Shown here: one piece after another, positions 1 to 9,870 of the stretch
Numbering within the stretch: the stretch's first letter is position 1
How the letters are laid out: each line of letters starts with the position of its first letter
NCBI RefSeq assembly: GCF_000421465.1
Contig: NZ_ATXB01000001.1
Coordinates: 2,688,996-2,752,995 of the forward strand
Direction of reading: 5' to 3'
DNA: 64,000 nucleotides
Source of the DNA: Methylohalobius crimeensis 10Ki
Lineage (GTDB): Bacteria > Pseudomonadota > Gammaproteobacteria > Methylococcales > Methylothermaceae
Notes under the pieces: generated by a model
The model's input: only the letters and a program-made list of their open reading frames with translations
What the model was told of the DNA's origin: nothing
Databases searched by the model: none
Translations under genes and position numbers: made by a program

Positions 1-60
1 AATACTTACTGGCACAGCATGTGCTTAGGAGTATTTCAAAAGTTTTTAAGGAGAAACCCT

Positions 61-453
61 ATGTCCATCAGCTTCGATAATGCCCTGGGGCTTCACCACC
101 AAGCGCTCCAGCTGCGCGCCCGCCGCATGGAAGTCCTCGCCTCCAACATGGCCAACGCCGATACCCCCGGCTACAAAGCCCGGGATTTCGACATGGAACG
201 GCTGCTGCGCGAAACCAACGCCTCCCCGGCACCGCTGCGTGTCACCCACGCCAAGCATATTGCCCCGGATACGGGGGCCGTCATGGAAAATTTGTGGTAT
301 CGCGTCCCCCATCAACCCTCACTCGACGGCAATACCGTCGAGGAACACATCGAACAGGCCAAATTCGCCGAAAACACCCTACGCTACCAGGCCAGCCTGA
401 GATTCATCAACGGCAGAATCTCCGGCCTGATGACGGCATTGAAAGGAGAATAA
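61..453 (+). CDS. flgB: Flagellar basal-body rod protein FlgB
   Basis: Proximal rod subunit of the flagellar basal body, exported by the flagellar type III apparatus and assembled in the periplasm. The 130-residue product has the N-terminal rod signature ASNMANADTPGYKARD near residues 28-43. An earlier in-frame ATG exists at 19, but the ATG at 61 follows a strong AAGGAGA ribosome site and gives the usual FlgB N-terminus, so I chose it. First gene of an unbroken flgB-to-flgL operon; flgC starts 3 nt downstream. Confidence 0.97.
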   Translation: MSISFDNALGLHHQALQLRARRMEVLASNMANADTPGYKARDFDMERLLRETNASPAPLRVTHAKHIAPDTGAVMENLWYRVPHQPSLDGNTVEEHIEQAKFAENTLRYQASLRFINGRISGLMTALKGE

Positions 454-456
454 TCG

Positions 457-876
457 ATGAGCGGTTTCGACATTTTCAACATCGCCGGTTCCGGAATGAG
501 CGCGCAGATGCTGCGCCTCAACCTGACTGCCAGCAACTTGGCCAACGCCGATAGCGTCAGCAGCAGCATCGAACAAACTTACAAATCCCGTCAACCGGTG
601 TTCGCGGCCCAGCTCCAAAACACCACGGCGGGCCATTCGAACACTGTAGCGGGCGTCGAAGTGAAAGGGATTGTGGAAAGCCCGGCGCCCCTGCAAATGG
701 AATACGCGCCTCATCACCCCAGGGCCAATGAAGACGGCTATATTTTCAAGCCCAACGTCAACCCCGTGGAAGAGATGACCAACATGATCGCCGCCTCGCG
801 TTCCTATCAAAACAACATCGAGATGCTCAACACCACCAAGGAACTGATGCTGCAAACCTTGAGGATGGGAGGCTAA
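457..876 (+). CDS. flgC: Flagellar basal-body rod protein FlgC
   Basis: Second proximal rod subunit, 139 residues, the usual FlgC length. The N-terminal rod motif is present (LTASNLANADS), and the C-terminal helix with VNPVEEMTNMIAASRSYQNN is typical of rod and hook axial proteins. It lies 3 nt after flgB and 5 nt before flgD, so the genes are surely co-transcribed. Confidence 0.97.
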   Translation: MSGFDIFNIAGSGMSAQMLRLNLTASNLANADSVSSSIEQTYKSRQPVFAAQLQNTTAGHSNTVAGVEVKGIVESPAPLQMEYAPHHPRANEDGYIFKPNVNPVEEMTNMIAASRSYQNNIEMLNTTKELMLQTLRMGG

Positions 877-881
877 AAAAG

Positions 882-1544
882 ATGAATGTCGATCGTCTTC
901 AGGAGCTGGGCCTGATTAAGCCCAAATCGGCGCAGAAACAGACCAACGACCTGGGACAGGAGGATTTTCTAAAGCTGATGACCACCCAAATGACTCATCA
1001 GAACCCGCTCAAGCCGATGGAAAACACCCAGTTTCTCACTCAAATGGCCCAATTCGGGACGGTCTCGGGAATTCAAGGGCTGCAAAAATCCTTCACCGAT
1101 TTCGCCAATGCCATCGGTTCCGATCAAACTCTGCAAGCGGCCAACCTGGTCGGACGCCAGGTGGTGGTACCTAGCAAGCAGGCGCTTTTGGCCGCCGACG
1201 GCGACATTCAGGGAGCAGTCGAACTGACTAAGCCCACCACCCACGTCACCGTCAAGATCCTCGATAATCGAGGCGTCCCCGTCCGCACCCTGGATCTGGG
1301 CGCCCAGGATGCCGGCGAAGCCGCCTTCAGCTGGGACGGTCTCAAAGACGACGGGACGGTGGCCGACCCGGGACTTTATCGCCTCCAGGCCGAAGGCACG
1401 GTCGACGGGGAAAACCAAGCCCTCGCCACGCTGATCAACGCCACCGTGGAAAGCGTTTCCACCAAGGCGGATGGCTTCGGGCTGGCCGTGGAAGTACCCG
1501 GAGTCGGCAACGTGGATTTCAAAGACATTCGTCAAATACTGTAA
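882..1544 (+). CDS. flgD: Flagellar hook capping/assembly protein FlgD
   Basis: Scaffold that caps the growing hook and guides FlgE polymerisation. The 220-residue product carries the conserved N-terminal block QEDFLKLMTTQMTHQNPLKP followed by MENTQFLTQMAQF. After this come beta-rich FlgD Tudor/Ig-like regions, including a segment with ILDNRGVPVRTLDLG and FSWDGLKDDG. It sits between rod genes and flgE, as in most flagellar operons. Confidence 0.97.
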   Translation: MNVDRLQELGLIKPKSAQKQTNDLGQEDFLKLMTTQMTHQNPLKPMENTQFLTQMAQFGTVSGIQGLQKSFTDFANAIGSDQTLQAANLVGRQVVVPSKQALLAADGDIQGAVELTKPTTHVTVKILDNRGVPVRTLDLGAQDAGEAAFSWDGLKDDGTVADPGLYRLQAEGTVDGENQALATLINATVESVSTKADGFGLAVEVPGVGNVDFKDIRQIL

Positions 1545-1557
1545 AAGGAGACATCCG

Positions 1558-2778
1558 ATGCCATTCAATACCGCCTTAAGCGGCCTCAACGCCGCTTCTC
1601 TGGACCTTCAAACCACCGGCAACAACATCGCCAACGCCAATACGGTGGGCTTTAAAAAATCCCGCACCGAATTCGCCGAAGTGTTCGCCAATAATGTGTT
1701 CGGTTCCGGCAAAGCCACGCCGGGCAGCGGGGTCCGGGTCACCGAAGTGGCCCAGAACTTCTCCCAGGGCAATTTGGACTTCACCGAAAACGCCTTGGAT
1801 TTGGCCATCAGCGGCCGGGGCTTCTTCGCCCTGACCGACAATCCGGACGGGCAACCGACCGCCTTCAGCCGCAACGGCGCCTTTCAGCTGGACAAGGAAG
1901 GACGCATCGTGAACGATCAGGGCAAATACCTGTTCGGTTTTCGCAAGGACTTTTCCCAGGGCGCGCTCCAAGTCGAAACCGCCAAGGGACAACCGCAGGC
2001 ATCCGATGACGTAAAACTAAACGTCAACCTCAACGCCGCGGATACCACCCCGATCAATGCTTTCGATCCCACCGACCCGACCACCTACAATCAGGCCTCC
2101 TCGGTCACGGTCTACGACTCCCTGGGCAATCCCCATACCATTACCTCGTATTTCGTTTCGCAAAACCCCACGACCGCCAATTCCTGGGATGTCCATCAAT
2201 ACATCGACGGCACTACCGACACTCTGGGAAGCACTACCTTGGCATACGATACCAACGGCACATTGGTCAGCGTCGACGGCGACACCACGACGACCGAGGT
2301 GAATTACGCTCCCTACGCCATCGACGGCGCCGAAGATTTGGCAATTACCTACAATTTCGCCGGCTCCACTCAGTTCAACAGCGATTTCAGCGTCAACAGC
2401 GTCTCTCAAAACGGCTTTGCCGCCGGCGATTTCACCGGGCTTGAAATCAACGACAAAGGGGTCCTGTTCGCCCGCTTCAGTAACGGCAATGCGGAGAAAT
2501 TGGGGCAGATCGCCCTCGCCCGCTTCCAGAACGAACAAGGTCTGAGCAAGCTCGGCAATACCATGTGGGGAGAAAGCAGCCTCTCCGGAGAAAGGCTCAT
2601 GGGCGTACCGGGAGAAAACAATTTGGGCACGATTCAATCGGGCGCGCTGGAATCCTCCAACGTGGATCTTTCCAAGCAACTGGTGCAACTGATTACCGCC
2701 CAGCAAAGCTATCAGGCCAACGCGGAGACCATTTCCACCGAGAACCAAGTGATTCAGACCCTTTTGAACCTCCGTTAA
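1558..2778 (+). CDS. flgE: Flagellar hook protein FlgE
   Basis: Structural subunit of the flagellar hook, the flexible joint outside the outer membrane. The 406-residue product starts MPFNTALSGLNAASLDL and has the axial motif GNNIANANTVGFKKS. The C-terminus has the heptad-rich SSNVDLSKQLVQLITAQQSYQ-type ending. The ATG at 1558 follows AAAAGGAG, which fixes the start; a longer in-frame extension overlaps flgD and is not credible. Polar and Thr/Asn-rich in the middle, as usual for the exposed hook domains. Confidence 0.97.
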   Translation: MPFNTALSGLNAASLDLQTTGNNIANANTVGFKKSRTEFAEVFANNVFGSGKATPGSGVRVTEVAQNFSQGNLDFTENALDLAISGRGFFALTDNPDGQPTAFSRNGAFQLDKEGRIVNDQGKYLFGFRKDFSQGALQVETAKGQPQASDDVKLNVNLNAADTTPINAFDPTDPTTYNQASSVTVYDSLGNPHTITSYFVSQNPTTANSWDVHQYIDGTTDTLGSTTLAYDTNGTLVSVDGDTTTTEVNYAPYAIDGAEDLAITYNFAGSTQFNSDFSVNSVSQNGFAAGDFTGLEINDKGVLFARFSNGNAEKLGQIALARFQNEQGLSKLGNTMWGESSLSGERLMGVPGENNLGTIQSGALESSNVDLSKQLVQLITAQQSYQANAETISTENQVIQTLLNLR

Positions 2779-2790
2779 GGGAGCTAAATC

Positions 2791-3531
2791 ATGGATCGTA
2801 GCTTATTTGTCGCCATGAGCGGTGCCCGGGAAACCCTTCAGGCGCAAACCGCGGTCAGCAACAACCTGGCCAACGTCAACACCACCGGTTTCAAGGCGGA
2901 TCTGGAACAGTTTCGCAGCATGCCGGTGTTCGGCTCGGGACATCCCTCCCGGGTCTACGCCATGCACGAGCGCCCCGCCGCCGACTTCAATCCGGGCCCG
3001 ATCCAAACCACCGGTCGAGACCTGGACGTGGCGATCCAGGGAGAAGGCTGGCTGGCGGTGCAGGCGGTCGACGGCTCCGAGGCCTATACCCGCCGCGGGG
3101 ATCTTCGAATCTCACCGGAAGGGTTGCTGCAAACCGGCAACGGTCTTTTGGTCATGGGACAAAACGGCCCGGTGGCCGTCCCGCCGGCACAAAAGGTGGA
3201 AATCGCCCAGGACGGCACCCTCAGCGTCGTCCCTCTGGGTGAAGACCCGGACGTGCTGGCGGTGGTCGACCGGGTCAAACTGGTCGATCCCCCCCTCGAT
3301 CGACTCGAGAAGGGGGAGGACGGCCTGATCCGTCTTAAAGAAGGAGGAACCGCGGACGCCGTCGCTCGCGTCAAGCTGACCCAGGGCGCCCTGGAGGGCA
3401 GCAATGTCAATTCCGTCGACGCGCTGGTGGATATGATCGAGTTGGCGCGCCGGTTCGAACTCCAGGTCAAAATGATGAAGACCGTCGAAGAAGACGCCGA
3501 CGCGACCGCCCAATTGTTACGCACGGGATAA
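2791..3531 (+). CDS. flgF: Flagellar basal-body rod protein FlgF
   Basis: Proximal rod protein, 246 residues. N-terminal motif [19 protein letters not shown] and the central GEGWLAVQAVDGSEAYTRRG block are diagnostic of the FlgF/FlgG family. The C-terminal LEGSNVNSVDALVDMIELAR helix completes the rod fold. It is shorter than flgG and precedes it by 17 nt, the standard order. Confidence 0.96.
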   Translation: MDRSLFVAMSGARETLQAQTAVSNNLANVNTTGFKADLEQFRSMPVFGSGHPSRVYAMHERPAADFNPGPIQTTGRDLDVAIQGEGWLAVQAVDGSEAYTRRGDLRISPEGLLQTGNGLLVMGQNGPVAVPPAQKVEIAQDGTLSVVPLGEDPDVLAVVDRVKLVDPPLDRLEKGEDGLIRLKEGGTADAVARVKLTQGALEGSNVNSVDALVDMIELARRFELQVKMMKTVEEDADATAQLLRTG

Positions 3532-3548
3532 CCAGAGGAGATTGAAAC

Positions 3549-4337
3549 ATGACCGATCGAGCCCTTTGGGTGGCCAAAACCGGCCTCGACGCCCAACAAA
3601 CCCGCATGGCGGTAACCTCCAACAACCTGGCCAACGTCAACACCACCGGCTTCAAAAAAAGCCGCGCCCTGTTCGAGGATCTTCTCTACCAGAACGTGCG
3701 CCAGGTGGGGGCCCAGTCCAGCCAGAATACCGAACTACCCTCCGGGCTTCAGCTGGGGACGGGCGTGAAGGTGGTCGCCACGGAAAAACTCCATACCCAG
3801 GGCAATATCGTCGAAACCGGCAACCCCCTGGATGTCGCCATCGAGGGACGGGGATTCTTTCAGGTATTGATGCCCAACGGCGACCTCGCCTACACCCGCA
3901 ACGGATCGTTCAAAATGAACGCCGAGGGGCAACTGGTGACCGCCAACGGGTATTTTCTCGAGCCGGCCATCACCGTGCCGTCCAACGCCACCAGCCTCAC
4001 CATCGGCCGGGACGGCATCGTCTCCGCCTCGCTCCCCGGAACCGCGGCGCCCCAGCAATTGGGGCAACTGCAATTGGCCAGCTTCGTCAATCCCACCGGC
4101 CTCGAACCGGTGGGCGAAAACCTGTTCAGAGAATCCATGGCCAGCGGTACGCCCACCATCGGCAACCCGAGCGAGGACGAACGCGGCGCGTTGGTGCAAC
4201 ACAGCCTGGAAACCTCCAACGTCAACGTGGTGGAAGAGATGGTCAACATGATCGAAACCCAGCGCGCCTACGAAATGACCTCCAAGGCCATCTCCACCAC
4301 CGATCAAATGCTGGCGTTCGTCACCAACAACTTGTGA
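3549..4337 (+). CDS. flgG: Flagellar distal rod protein FlgG
   Basis: Distal rod subunit, 262 residues, near the E. coli FlgG length. It shows [20 protein letters not shown] near the N-terminus, [20 protein letters not shown] in the middle, and the C-terminal [20 protein letters not shown] block. A ribosome site (AGAGGAG) precedes the ATG. Its TGA stop overlaps the flgH ATG (TGATG), which suggests translational coupling. Confidence 0.97.
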   Translation: MTDRALWVAKTGLDAQQTRMAVTSNNLANVNTTGFKKSRALFEDLLYQNVRQVGAQSSQNTELPSGLQLGTGVKVVATEKLHTQGNIVETGNPLDVAIEGRGFFQVLMPNGDLAYTRNGSFKMNAEGQLVTANGYFLEPAITVPSNATSLTIGRDGIVSASLPGTAAPQQLGQLQLASFVNPTGLEPVGENLFRESMASGTPTIGNPSEDERGALVQHSLETSNVNVVEEMVNMIETQRAYEMTSKAISTTDQMLAFVTNNL

Positions 4338-5014
4338 TGACCATGGTCAGACTCATCGTCCTGGGAATCGCCGTTCTATCGGCGGGCTGCAACACCCTGC
4401 CGGAATCCATGCCGCGGCATAACCCGGCTTTCGCCCCGGCCCCGCCGCGTTATGCTTCCCGGCCGCTCCAGCCCACCGGCAGCATTTATCAGGCCCATTC
4501 GGACATGCGTCTGTTCGAGAACCTGACCGCACGCCGCGTGGGCGATATCCTCACCATTCGCTTGGTGGAAGAAACCGACGCTTCCAAGGACAGCGAGCTG
4601 CAAATCCAAAAAGGCAATAATATCGGCGCCTCCGCGCCCATTTTGTTCGGTCAATCCAAAATAATGGGGGTGGAGTGGGAAAGCGAGGTCACCACGGATA
4701 AGAACTACAACGGCGAAGGGCAATCCAGCCAAAGCAATCAACTCACCGGCACCGTGACCGTCACCGTGGTGGAAGTCCTTCCCAACGGGAACCTTCGGGT
4801 CCAGGGGGAAAAGCGCCTGACCATCAACGACGGCCACGAATACGTCCGTCTGGCCGGCGTCGTGCGCCCGGTGGACATCGACGTGGACAACGCCGTGCCC
4901 TCCACCAAGGTGGCCGACGCCACCATCATGTACACCGGCGAGGGAGCGATGGCGGACGTCAAGGAAGTGGGTTGGATGACGCGCTTCTTCAACAGCTTGT
5001 TCTTCCCCTTCTGA
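4337..5014 (+). CDS. flgH: Flagellar L-ring lipoprotein FlgH
   Basis: Outer-membrane L-ring subunit of the basal body. The N-terminus is a lipoprotein signal peptide ending in the lipobox LSAGC, so the mature protein is acylated at that Cys. The FlgH core follows, with LTARRVGDILTIRLVEETDASKD and GTVTVTVVEVLPNGNLRVQGEK. Two start codons are possible: ATG at 4337, overlapping the flgG stop, or ATG at 4343; I give the former. About 225 residues, a normal length. Confidence 0.96.
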   Translation: MTMVRLIVLGIAVLSAGCNTLPESMPRHNPAFAPAPPRYASRPLQPTGSIYQAHSDMRLFENLTARRVGDILTIRLVEETDASKDSELQIQKGNNIGASAPILFGQSKIMGVEWESEVTTDKNYNGEGQSSQSNQLTGTVTVTVVEVLPNGNLRVQGEKRLTINDGHEYVRLAGVVRPVDIDVDNAVPSTKVADATIMYTGEGAMADVKEVGWMTRFFNSLFFPF

Positions 5015-5036
5015 TACCGAGCTAGAGGTATAGCCC

Positions 5037-6140
5037 ATGAGATGGATATGGATCGCGGCCTGGTTGTGCTTGTGTTTCACCCTTGCCGCCCGAGCCGAGC
5101 GAATCAAGGATCTGGCCGCGATCGCCGGCGTTCGGAACAACCAGCTGATCGGCTACGGCTTGGTGGTGGGTCTCAACGGCACCGGCGATAACACCACCAA
5201 TATCAAATTCACCGGCCAAAGTCTGCGCAACATGCTGACGCGACTGGGGGTCAACCTACCTCCCGGCATCAATTTGCGAACCAAGAACGTCGCCGCGGTT
5301 TCCGTTCACGCAGTGTTGCCCCCTTTCGCCAAACCCGGCCAGACCATCGACGTGACGGTCTCCTCCCTCGGCGACGCCGACAGCCTGCGCGGCGGCTCGC
5401 TGCTGATGACGCCCCTCAAGGGCGTGGACGGCCAGGTATACGCCATCGCCCAAGGGGACCTGCTGGTGGGCGGCCTGAGCGCGTCGGGACGGGACGGATC
5501 GCGGATTACCGTCAACGTCCCCAGCGCCGGGCGGATTCCGGCCGGGGCCACGGTGGAACAAACGGTTCCCACACCCTTCGGCGACGCCAAATATCTGACC
5601 TTGAACCTGCACCAACCCGATTTCACCACCGCCCAGCACATCGCCGGCGCCATCAATCGAGTACTGGGACCGAATACCGCCAACCCCTTGGACTCCGCCT
5701 CGGTTCGGGTGAGCGCCCCCCAGGACCCGGGCCAGAAAGTGAGCTTCCTGTCGATGATTGAAAATCTGTCCGTGGAACCCGGCGAGGCTTCGGCCAAGGT
5801 GATCGTCAACTCGCGCACCGGAACGGTGGTGATCAGCCGGCACGTCCGCGTCCAGCCGGCCGCGGTGTCCCATGGGAACCTGGTGGTTACCATTCGGGAA
5901 AATCCCGAGGTTAGCCAGCCGGAACCCTTTTCCCGGGGCGGAACCACCCAAGTGGTTCCGCGATCGGATGTCCAGATCGAAGAGGAGGGAAAACATATGT
6001 TCGTCTTCGATCCCGGCGTCTCCCTGAACGAACTGGTTCGCGCGGTCAACCAGGTGGGAGCCGCCCCTTCCGACCTGGTGGCCATCCTGGAGGCGCTCAA
6101 AAGCGCCGGCGCTCTGCAGGCAGAAATGATTGTGATCTAA
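5037..6140 (+). CDS. flgI: Flagellar P-ring protein FlgI
   Basis: Periplasmic P-ring subunit that surrounds the rod. The 367-residue precursor has a Sec signal peptide ([20 protein letters not shown]), then the FlgI hallmark [20 protein letters not shown] and [10 protein letters not shown]. The C-terminus ends with the conserved [16 protein letters not shown] segment. Length and order (after flgH, before flgJ) are standard. Confidence 0.97.
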   Translation: MRWIWIAAWLCLCFTLAARAERIKDLAAIAGVRNNQLIGYGLVVGLNGTGDNTTNIKFTGQSLRNMLTRLGVNLPPGINLRTKNVAAVSVHAVLPPFAKPGQTIDVTVSSLGDADSLRGGSLLMTPLKGVDGQVYAIAQGDLLVGGLSASGRDGSRITVNVPSAGRIPAGATVEQTVPTPFGDAKYLTLNLHQPDFTTAQHIAGAINRVLGPNTANPLDSASVRVSAPQDPGQKVSFLSMIENLSVEPGEASAKVIVNSRTGTVVISRHVRVQPAAVSHGNLVVTIRENPEVSQPEPFSRGGTTQVVPRSDVQIEEEGKHMFVFDPGVSLNELVRAVNQVGAAPSDLVAILEALKSAGALQAEMIVI

Positions 6141-6144
6141 AGTT

Positions 6145-7170
6145 ATGCGCACTTCCGCCGATATCTATACCGACTTCTCGCAGCTCGCCGACTTGAAACG
6201 GCAGTCCAAGCAGGACAAAAACGCCGCGCTCAAGGAGGTGGCCAAACAATTCGAAGCGGTCTTTGTACAGATGATGCTCAAGCAGATGCGCCAGGCCAGC
6301 CCCGGAGACCCGATCTTCGACAGCAACCGCAGCCAGTTTTATCGGGACATGCACGATCAACAACTCGCCTTGCACCTCTCCGACCGGGGCAACCTCGGCA
6401 TCGCCGACATGATCGTTCGGCAATTGGGCGATCGGCGGACACCCGGCGCAAGTCCCCAATCGCTGGAAGACTACCGTGCCGAGGCGATTTCCTCGGAACA
6501 AGTCTTGGGGGTGGAAGAAGGACGCCGTGAACGCCTCTTCGAGAGATCCCCCCACTCAACCCTCCCCCCAGCGGGGGGAGGGCCAGGGAGGGGGGGCGTC
6601 AACACATCCGACTGGGATATCCCCGACTCCTCCAATCCTCTGTCTGCTTTTTCGGAAAATCGATCTGAGGCAGGCAAGGAAATTAGAAGCACGCCACCCA
6701 ACCGCTTCGAATCGCCACAACAGTTCCTCCGAACCCTTTACCCCGAAGCGAAGGAAGTGGCGGATAAAATCGGGCTCGATCCCAAGCTGCTTCTGGCGCA
6801 GGCGGCCCTGGAAACCGGTTGGGGACAAAAGGTGATCCATCATTCCGACGGCCGCAGCAGCCATAACCTGTTCAATATCAAGGCCGGCCGCCGTTGGCCC
6901 GGAGAAAAAGTTCAGGTCGATACCTTGGAATATTTGGACGGCGTGGCGGTGAAAAAGCGGGCGGCCTTCCGCGCCTATCCCGACTACCGCCAAAGCTTCG
7001 AGGATTATCTGGATCTGCTCCGACGCCCGCGCTACGCCGAAGCGTTACAGCACACCGACGATCCGCGGCACTACTTGAACGCATTGCAACGCGCCGGTTA
7101 CGCGACCGATCCCCATTATGCGGACAAGATTCTATCCATCTATCAACGCGAATATTCGGCCTCGCTGTGA
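6145..7170 (+). CDS. flgJ: Peptidoglycan hydrolase/rod scaffold FlgJ
   Basis: Two-domain protein that scaffolds rod assembly and opens the cell wall for it. Residues 1 to about 110 form the rod-binding domain (VAKQFEAVFVQMMLKQMRQA). The C-terminal region from about 190 is a glucosaminidase domain with the catalytic-Glu motif ALETGWG followed by SHNLFNIKAG. The linker between them, about residues 130-180, is odd: it contains a Pro/Gly-rich run encoded by a perfect GC-rich palindrome (see the repeat at 6560). The reading frame stays open, so the protein should be full length (341 aa). Confidence 0.95.
   Translation: MRTSADIYTDFSQLADLKRQSKQDKNAALKEVAKQFEAVFVQMMLKQMRQASPGDPIFDSNRSQFYRDMHDQQLALHLSDRGNLGIADMIVRQLGDRRTPGASPQSLEDYRAEAISSEQVLGVEEGRRERLFERSPHSTLPPAGGGPGRGGVNTSDWDIPDSSNPLSAFSENRSEAGKEIRSTPPNRFESPQQFLRTLYPEAKEVADKIGLDPKLLLAQAALETGWGQKVIHHSDGRSSHNLFNIKAGRRWPGEKVQVDTLEYLDGVAVKKRAAFRAYPDYRQSFEDYLDLLRRPRYAEALQHTDDPRHYLNALQRAGYATDPHYADKILSIYQREYSASL
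6560..6582. repeat. GC-rich palindrome inside the flgJ linker
   Basis: Two perfect 10-nt arms, CCCTCCCCCC at 6560-6569 and GGGGGGAGGG at 6573-6582, flank a 3-nt loop. More G-runs follow up to about 6597. This resembles the short interspersed palindromes usually found between genes, yet here it lies in frame within the flgJ linker and adds a Pro/Gly-rich stretch. Confidence 0.75.
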
Positions 7171-7188
7171 GGCGGAAGAGGATAAAAC

Positions 7189-8829
7189 ATGGGCAGCAAC
7201 CTTCTAGACATTGCCACCTCCGCACTCCGGGTCAATCAGCGCGCCCTCGACACCACCGGTCACAACATCGCCAACGTCAACACCGAGGGCTACAACCGCC
7301 AGCGGGTGGAAGTGGCCACCCGTCAGCCACGCTTTTCCGGGGCGGGATATCTCGGCACCGGGGTCGAAACCACCGCCATCAAACGCGCCTATGACGACTT
7401 CCTCACCACCCGCCTCCGCAACACCACCAGCGGCTTTGCCGAAATCGACCAATATCACCGCTTGACCGCGCAAATCGACAACATCGTCGCCGACCCGGAT
7501 ATCGGCGTCGCTTCGGCGATGGAGCATTTTTTCAACGCCGCTCACGATGTGGCCAGCGATCCCACTTCCATTCCGGCCCGCCAAACCCTACTCAGCGAGG
7601 CGGAAACCCTCGCCGACCGTTTCAACACCCTGGATGCGCGGTTTAAACAGCTCGACAGCCAAACCCAGCACGATCTGCGCAACCATATCGGTGAAATCAA
7701 CGTCTTGGCCGAGGAGATCGCCGATCTCAACGAGAAGATCGTGTTCGAAACGGGTCGCTCCCAGGGCAAGCCGCCCAACGATCTGCTCGATCAACGGGCG
7801 CTGAGAATCCAGCAACTGGCGGAAAAAATCGACGTCACCACCGTGGCTCAGGATAACGGGGCCGTCAGCGTCATGATCGGCAACGGTCAAAGCCTGGTCA
7901 ACGATGCCCGCGCCAGCCGGCTGGACCTGAAACCCAATAACTTGGACCCGAAGGTCCAGGAAATCATTCTGACCACCGGCGACGCCGCCACCACCGTCAC
8001 CGGCGCCCTCTCGGGCGGGGAAGTCGGCGGTCTGCTGCGCTTTCGCGAGGAAGTCCTGGCGCCCACGCAAAACAAGCTCGGTCGCCTGGCCGTCGGTCTT
8101 GCGGTGGAATTCAATCAACTCCATGAGAGCGGCTACGATCTGGACAGTAACCCGGGAGCAAAATTCTTCAACTTCCAGAGCCCCGAAATTCCGGTCACCC
8201 GGGACAGCACCGGAACCGGCACGGTCGCCGTCTCTTACGCCGACCCCTCCGACCTCCGGGCCAGCGATTATCGACTCCATTACGAAAGCGGTAATTTCAC
8301 CCTCACCCGCCTCAGCGATCAAACCCAGTTCAACTTCACGGCTTCCGATTTCCCGGCGACGGTCGACGGCATTCAGATCGACGTTCCCAGCGCTCCCACC
8401 GGCCCTTCCACTTTTCTGATTCGCCCCACTGCCGATGCGGCGGGCAAACTCGAGGTTGCCCTCGGCGATCCCCGCCAGGTGGCCGCCGCCGATGCGATCG
8501 GCGCGATGGGGAACAACGGCAACGCGCTCCAATTGGCGGCGCTGGATTCCGCCAAGGGTATGCTGGGAGGGACCGCCACCTTCCAGGATGCCTACAGCCA
8601 GATGGTGGCGGAAGTGGGTACCCTGACCCGCTCGGCCGAAATCAGCCGCGGCGCCCAGGAAGCGCTCAAACAGCAAGCCACCCAGGCCCGCGCGGAGGTC
8701 TCGGGAGTCAATCTGGACGAGGAAGCGGCCAATTTGGTCAGGTTTCAGCAGGCTTATCAAGCCGCCGCGGAAGTGGTCAGCGTCGCCAGCCAGACCTTCG
8801 ATACCTTGATCAACGCCGTCAGGAGCTAA
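7189..8829 (+). CDS. flgK: Flagellar hook-filament junction protein FlgK (HAP1)
   Basis: First hook-associated protein, joining hook to filament. The 546-residue product begins with the axial motif GHNIANVNTEGYNRQRVEV. It has the FlgK block LLDQRALRIQQLAEKIDV in the middle. It ends with GVNLDEEAANLVRFQQAYQA, the highly conserved FlgK C-terminus. A GGAAGAGG-type ribosome site precedes the ATG; flgL follows after 5 nt. Confidence 0.97.
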   Translation: MGSNLLDIATSALRVNQRALDTTGHNIANVNTEGYNRQRVEVATRQPRFSGAGYLGTGVETTAIKRAYDDFLTTRLRNTTSGFAEIDQYHRLTAQIDNIVADPDIGVASAMEHFFNAAHDVASDPTSIPARQTLLSEAETLADRFNTLDARFKQLDSQTQHDLRNHIGEINVLAEEIADLNEKIVFETGRSQGKPPNDLLDQRALRIQQLAEKIDVTTVAQDNGAVSVMIGNGQSLVNDARASRLDLKPNNLDPKVQEIILTTGDAATTVTGALSGGEVGGLLRFREEVLAPTQNKLGRLAVGLAVEFNQLHESGYDLDSNPGAKFFNFQSPEIPVTRDSTGTGTVAVSYADPSDLRASDYRLHYESGNFTLTRLSDQTQFNFTASDFPATVDGIQIDVPSAPTGPSTFLIRPTADAAGKLEVALGDPRQVAAADAIGAMGNNGNALQLAALDSAKGMLGGTATFQDAYSQMVAEVGTLTRSAEISRGAQEALKQQATQARAEVSGVNLDEEAANLVRFQQAYQAAAEVVSVASQTFDTLINAVRS

Positions 8830-8834
8830 TTATC

Positions 8835-9803
8835 ATGCGCCTTTCCACCTCCCTGATGCAGCAGTTGGGCGTCAACGCCATCCTCGACCAACAGAGCAAG
8901 CTCAACAAGACCCAATTGCAGCTGGCCACCGGAAAAACCCATCTGACGCCCGCCGACGATCCCATCGCCGCCGCCCGCGGTCTGAATCTGCAGGAGGAAA
9001 TCCGGAAACACGAACAATATCAGGACAATATTGACGCCGCCACCAACCGCTTGTCGCTGGAAGAGTCCACCCTCTCCTCGCTGGGCAATATGCTTCACCG
9101 GGTCCGGGAGTTGGCGGTTCAGGCGAACAATCAAGCCACTTTGAAGCCCGAGGACGAGCAGGCGATCGCCCATGAAGCCCGGCAACTTCTGGATGAGATG
9201 GTGGGACTGGCCAACACCAAGAACGCCAACGGCGAATACCTGTTTGCCGGCACCCGCTCCCATACCCAACCCTATTCGGACACACCCGACCCGGCACCGG
9301 ACTTTTTCGTCTATCAGGGAGACGCCAACCAGCGCCAGATTCAGATCGGCCCCACCCGCCGTATCGCCGACGGCGATTCCGGCGCCGCCGTATTCGAAAA
9401 TATTCCCGTCGAGGGAGGGTTCGCCGACACCAACTTATTCAATATCGTTCACCACTTCGCCCTCGCCCTGGAAGACAATCCCCCCGATAACGACAACGAT
9501 CCGTCCACCGGGATTCCAGCCGCCGAGGACATTATCAACGACACCCTGAGCAATCTGGACAACGCCCTGGAGCGGATCAACACGGTTCGCGCCGGCGTGG
9601 GGGCCAGACTGAACGCCGTCGACGAGCAACAGCGAGTCAACGAACACTTCGTCGTGGAAATGCAAGGCAATTTATCCGAGATACAGGATCTCGACTATGC
9701 CGGGGCCATCAGCCGTTTCAATCTTCAGCAAACGGCGCTTCAGGCGGCGCAACAGGCGTTCGTCAGAGTTCAGGGGCTATCGCTTTTCAATTTCTTGGGT
9801 TAG
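8835..9803 (+). CDS. flgL: Flagellar hook-filament junction protein FlgL (HAP3)
   Basis: Second hook-associated protein, homologous to flagellin at its ends. The N-terminus shows LNKTQLQLATGKTHLTPADD, followed by IAAARGLNLQEEI. A conserved mid-protein block reads TKNANGEYLFAGTRS. The C-terminal helix (RFNLQQTALQAAQQAFVRVQ) completes the coiled-coil core. 322 residues. Last gene of the flagellar operon in this window; no flagellin, flgM or flgN gene is visible next to it. Confidence 0.96.
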   Translation: MRLSTSLMQQLGVNAILDQQSKLNKTQLQLATGKTHLTPADDPIAAARGLNLQEEIRKHEQYQDNIDAATNRLSLEESTLSSLGNMLHRVRELAVQANNQATLKPEDEQAIAHEARQLLDEMVGLANTKNANGEYLFAGTRSHTQPYSDTPDPAPDFFVYQGDANQRQIQIGPTRRIADGDSGAAVFENIPVEGGFADTNLFNIVHHFALALEDNPPDNDNDPSTGIPAAEDIINDTLSNLDNALERINTVRAGVGARLNAVDEQQRVNEHFVVEMQGNLSEIQDLDYAGAISRFNLQQTALQAAQQAFVRVQGLSLFNFLG

Positions 9804-9870
9804 TCTGTTCCCTCAAGCAGGGCGATTCTATTTTGCTTTCACCATGGGTCTGAGCTTGGGGGTAACAAGC

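Noticed and set aside
3542..4336. A long in-frame extension upstream of flgH
   Set aside because: It runs through flgG in another frame. The lipobox signal peptide at 4337 shows where FlgH really starts.
6476..6700. Possible frameshift in flgJ around the palindrome
   Set aside because: The frame stays open from the rod domain to the glucosaminidase domain, so the palindrome is an in-frame insertion, not a break.
7588..8760. A 390-residue open frame opposite flgK
   Set aside because: Shadow of flgK, with no ribosome site or recognisable domain.
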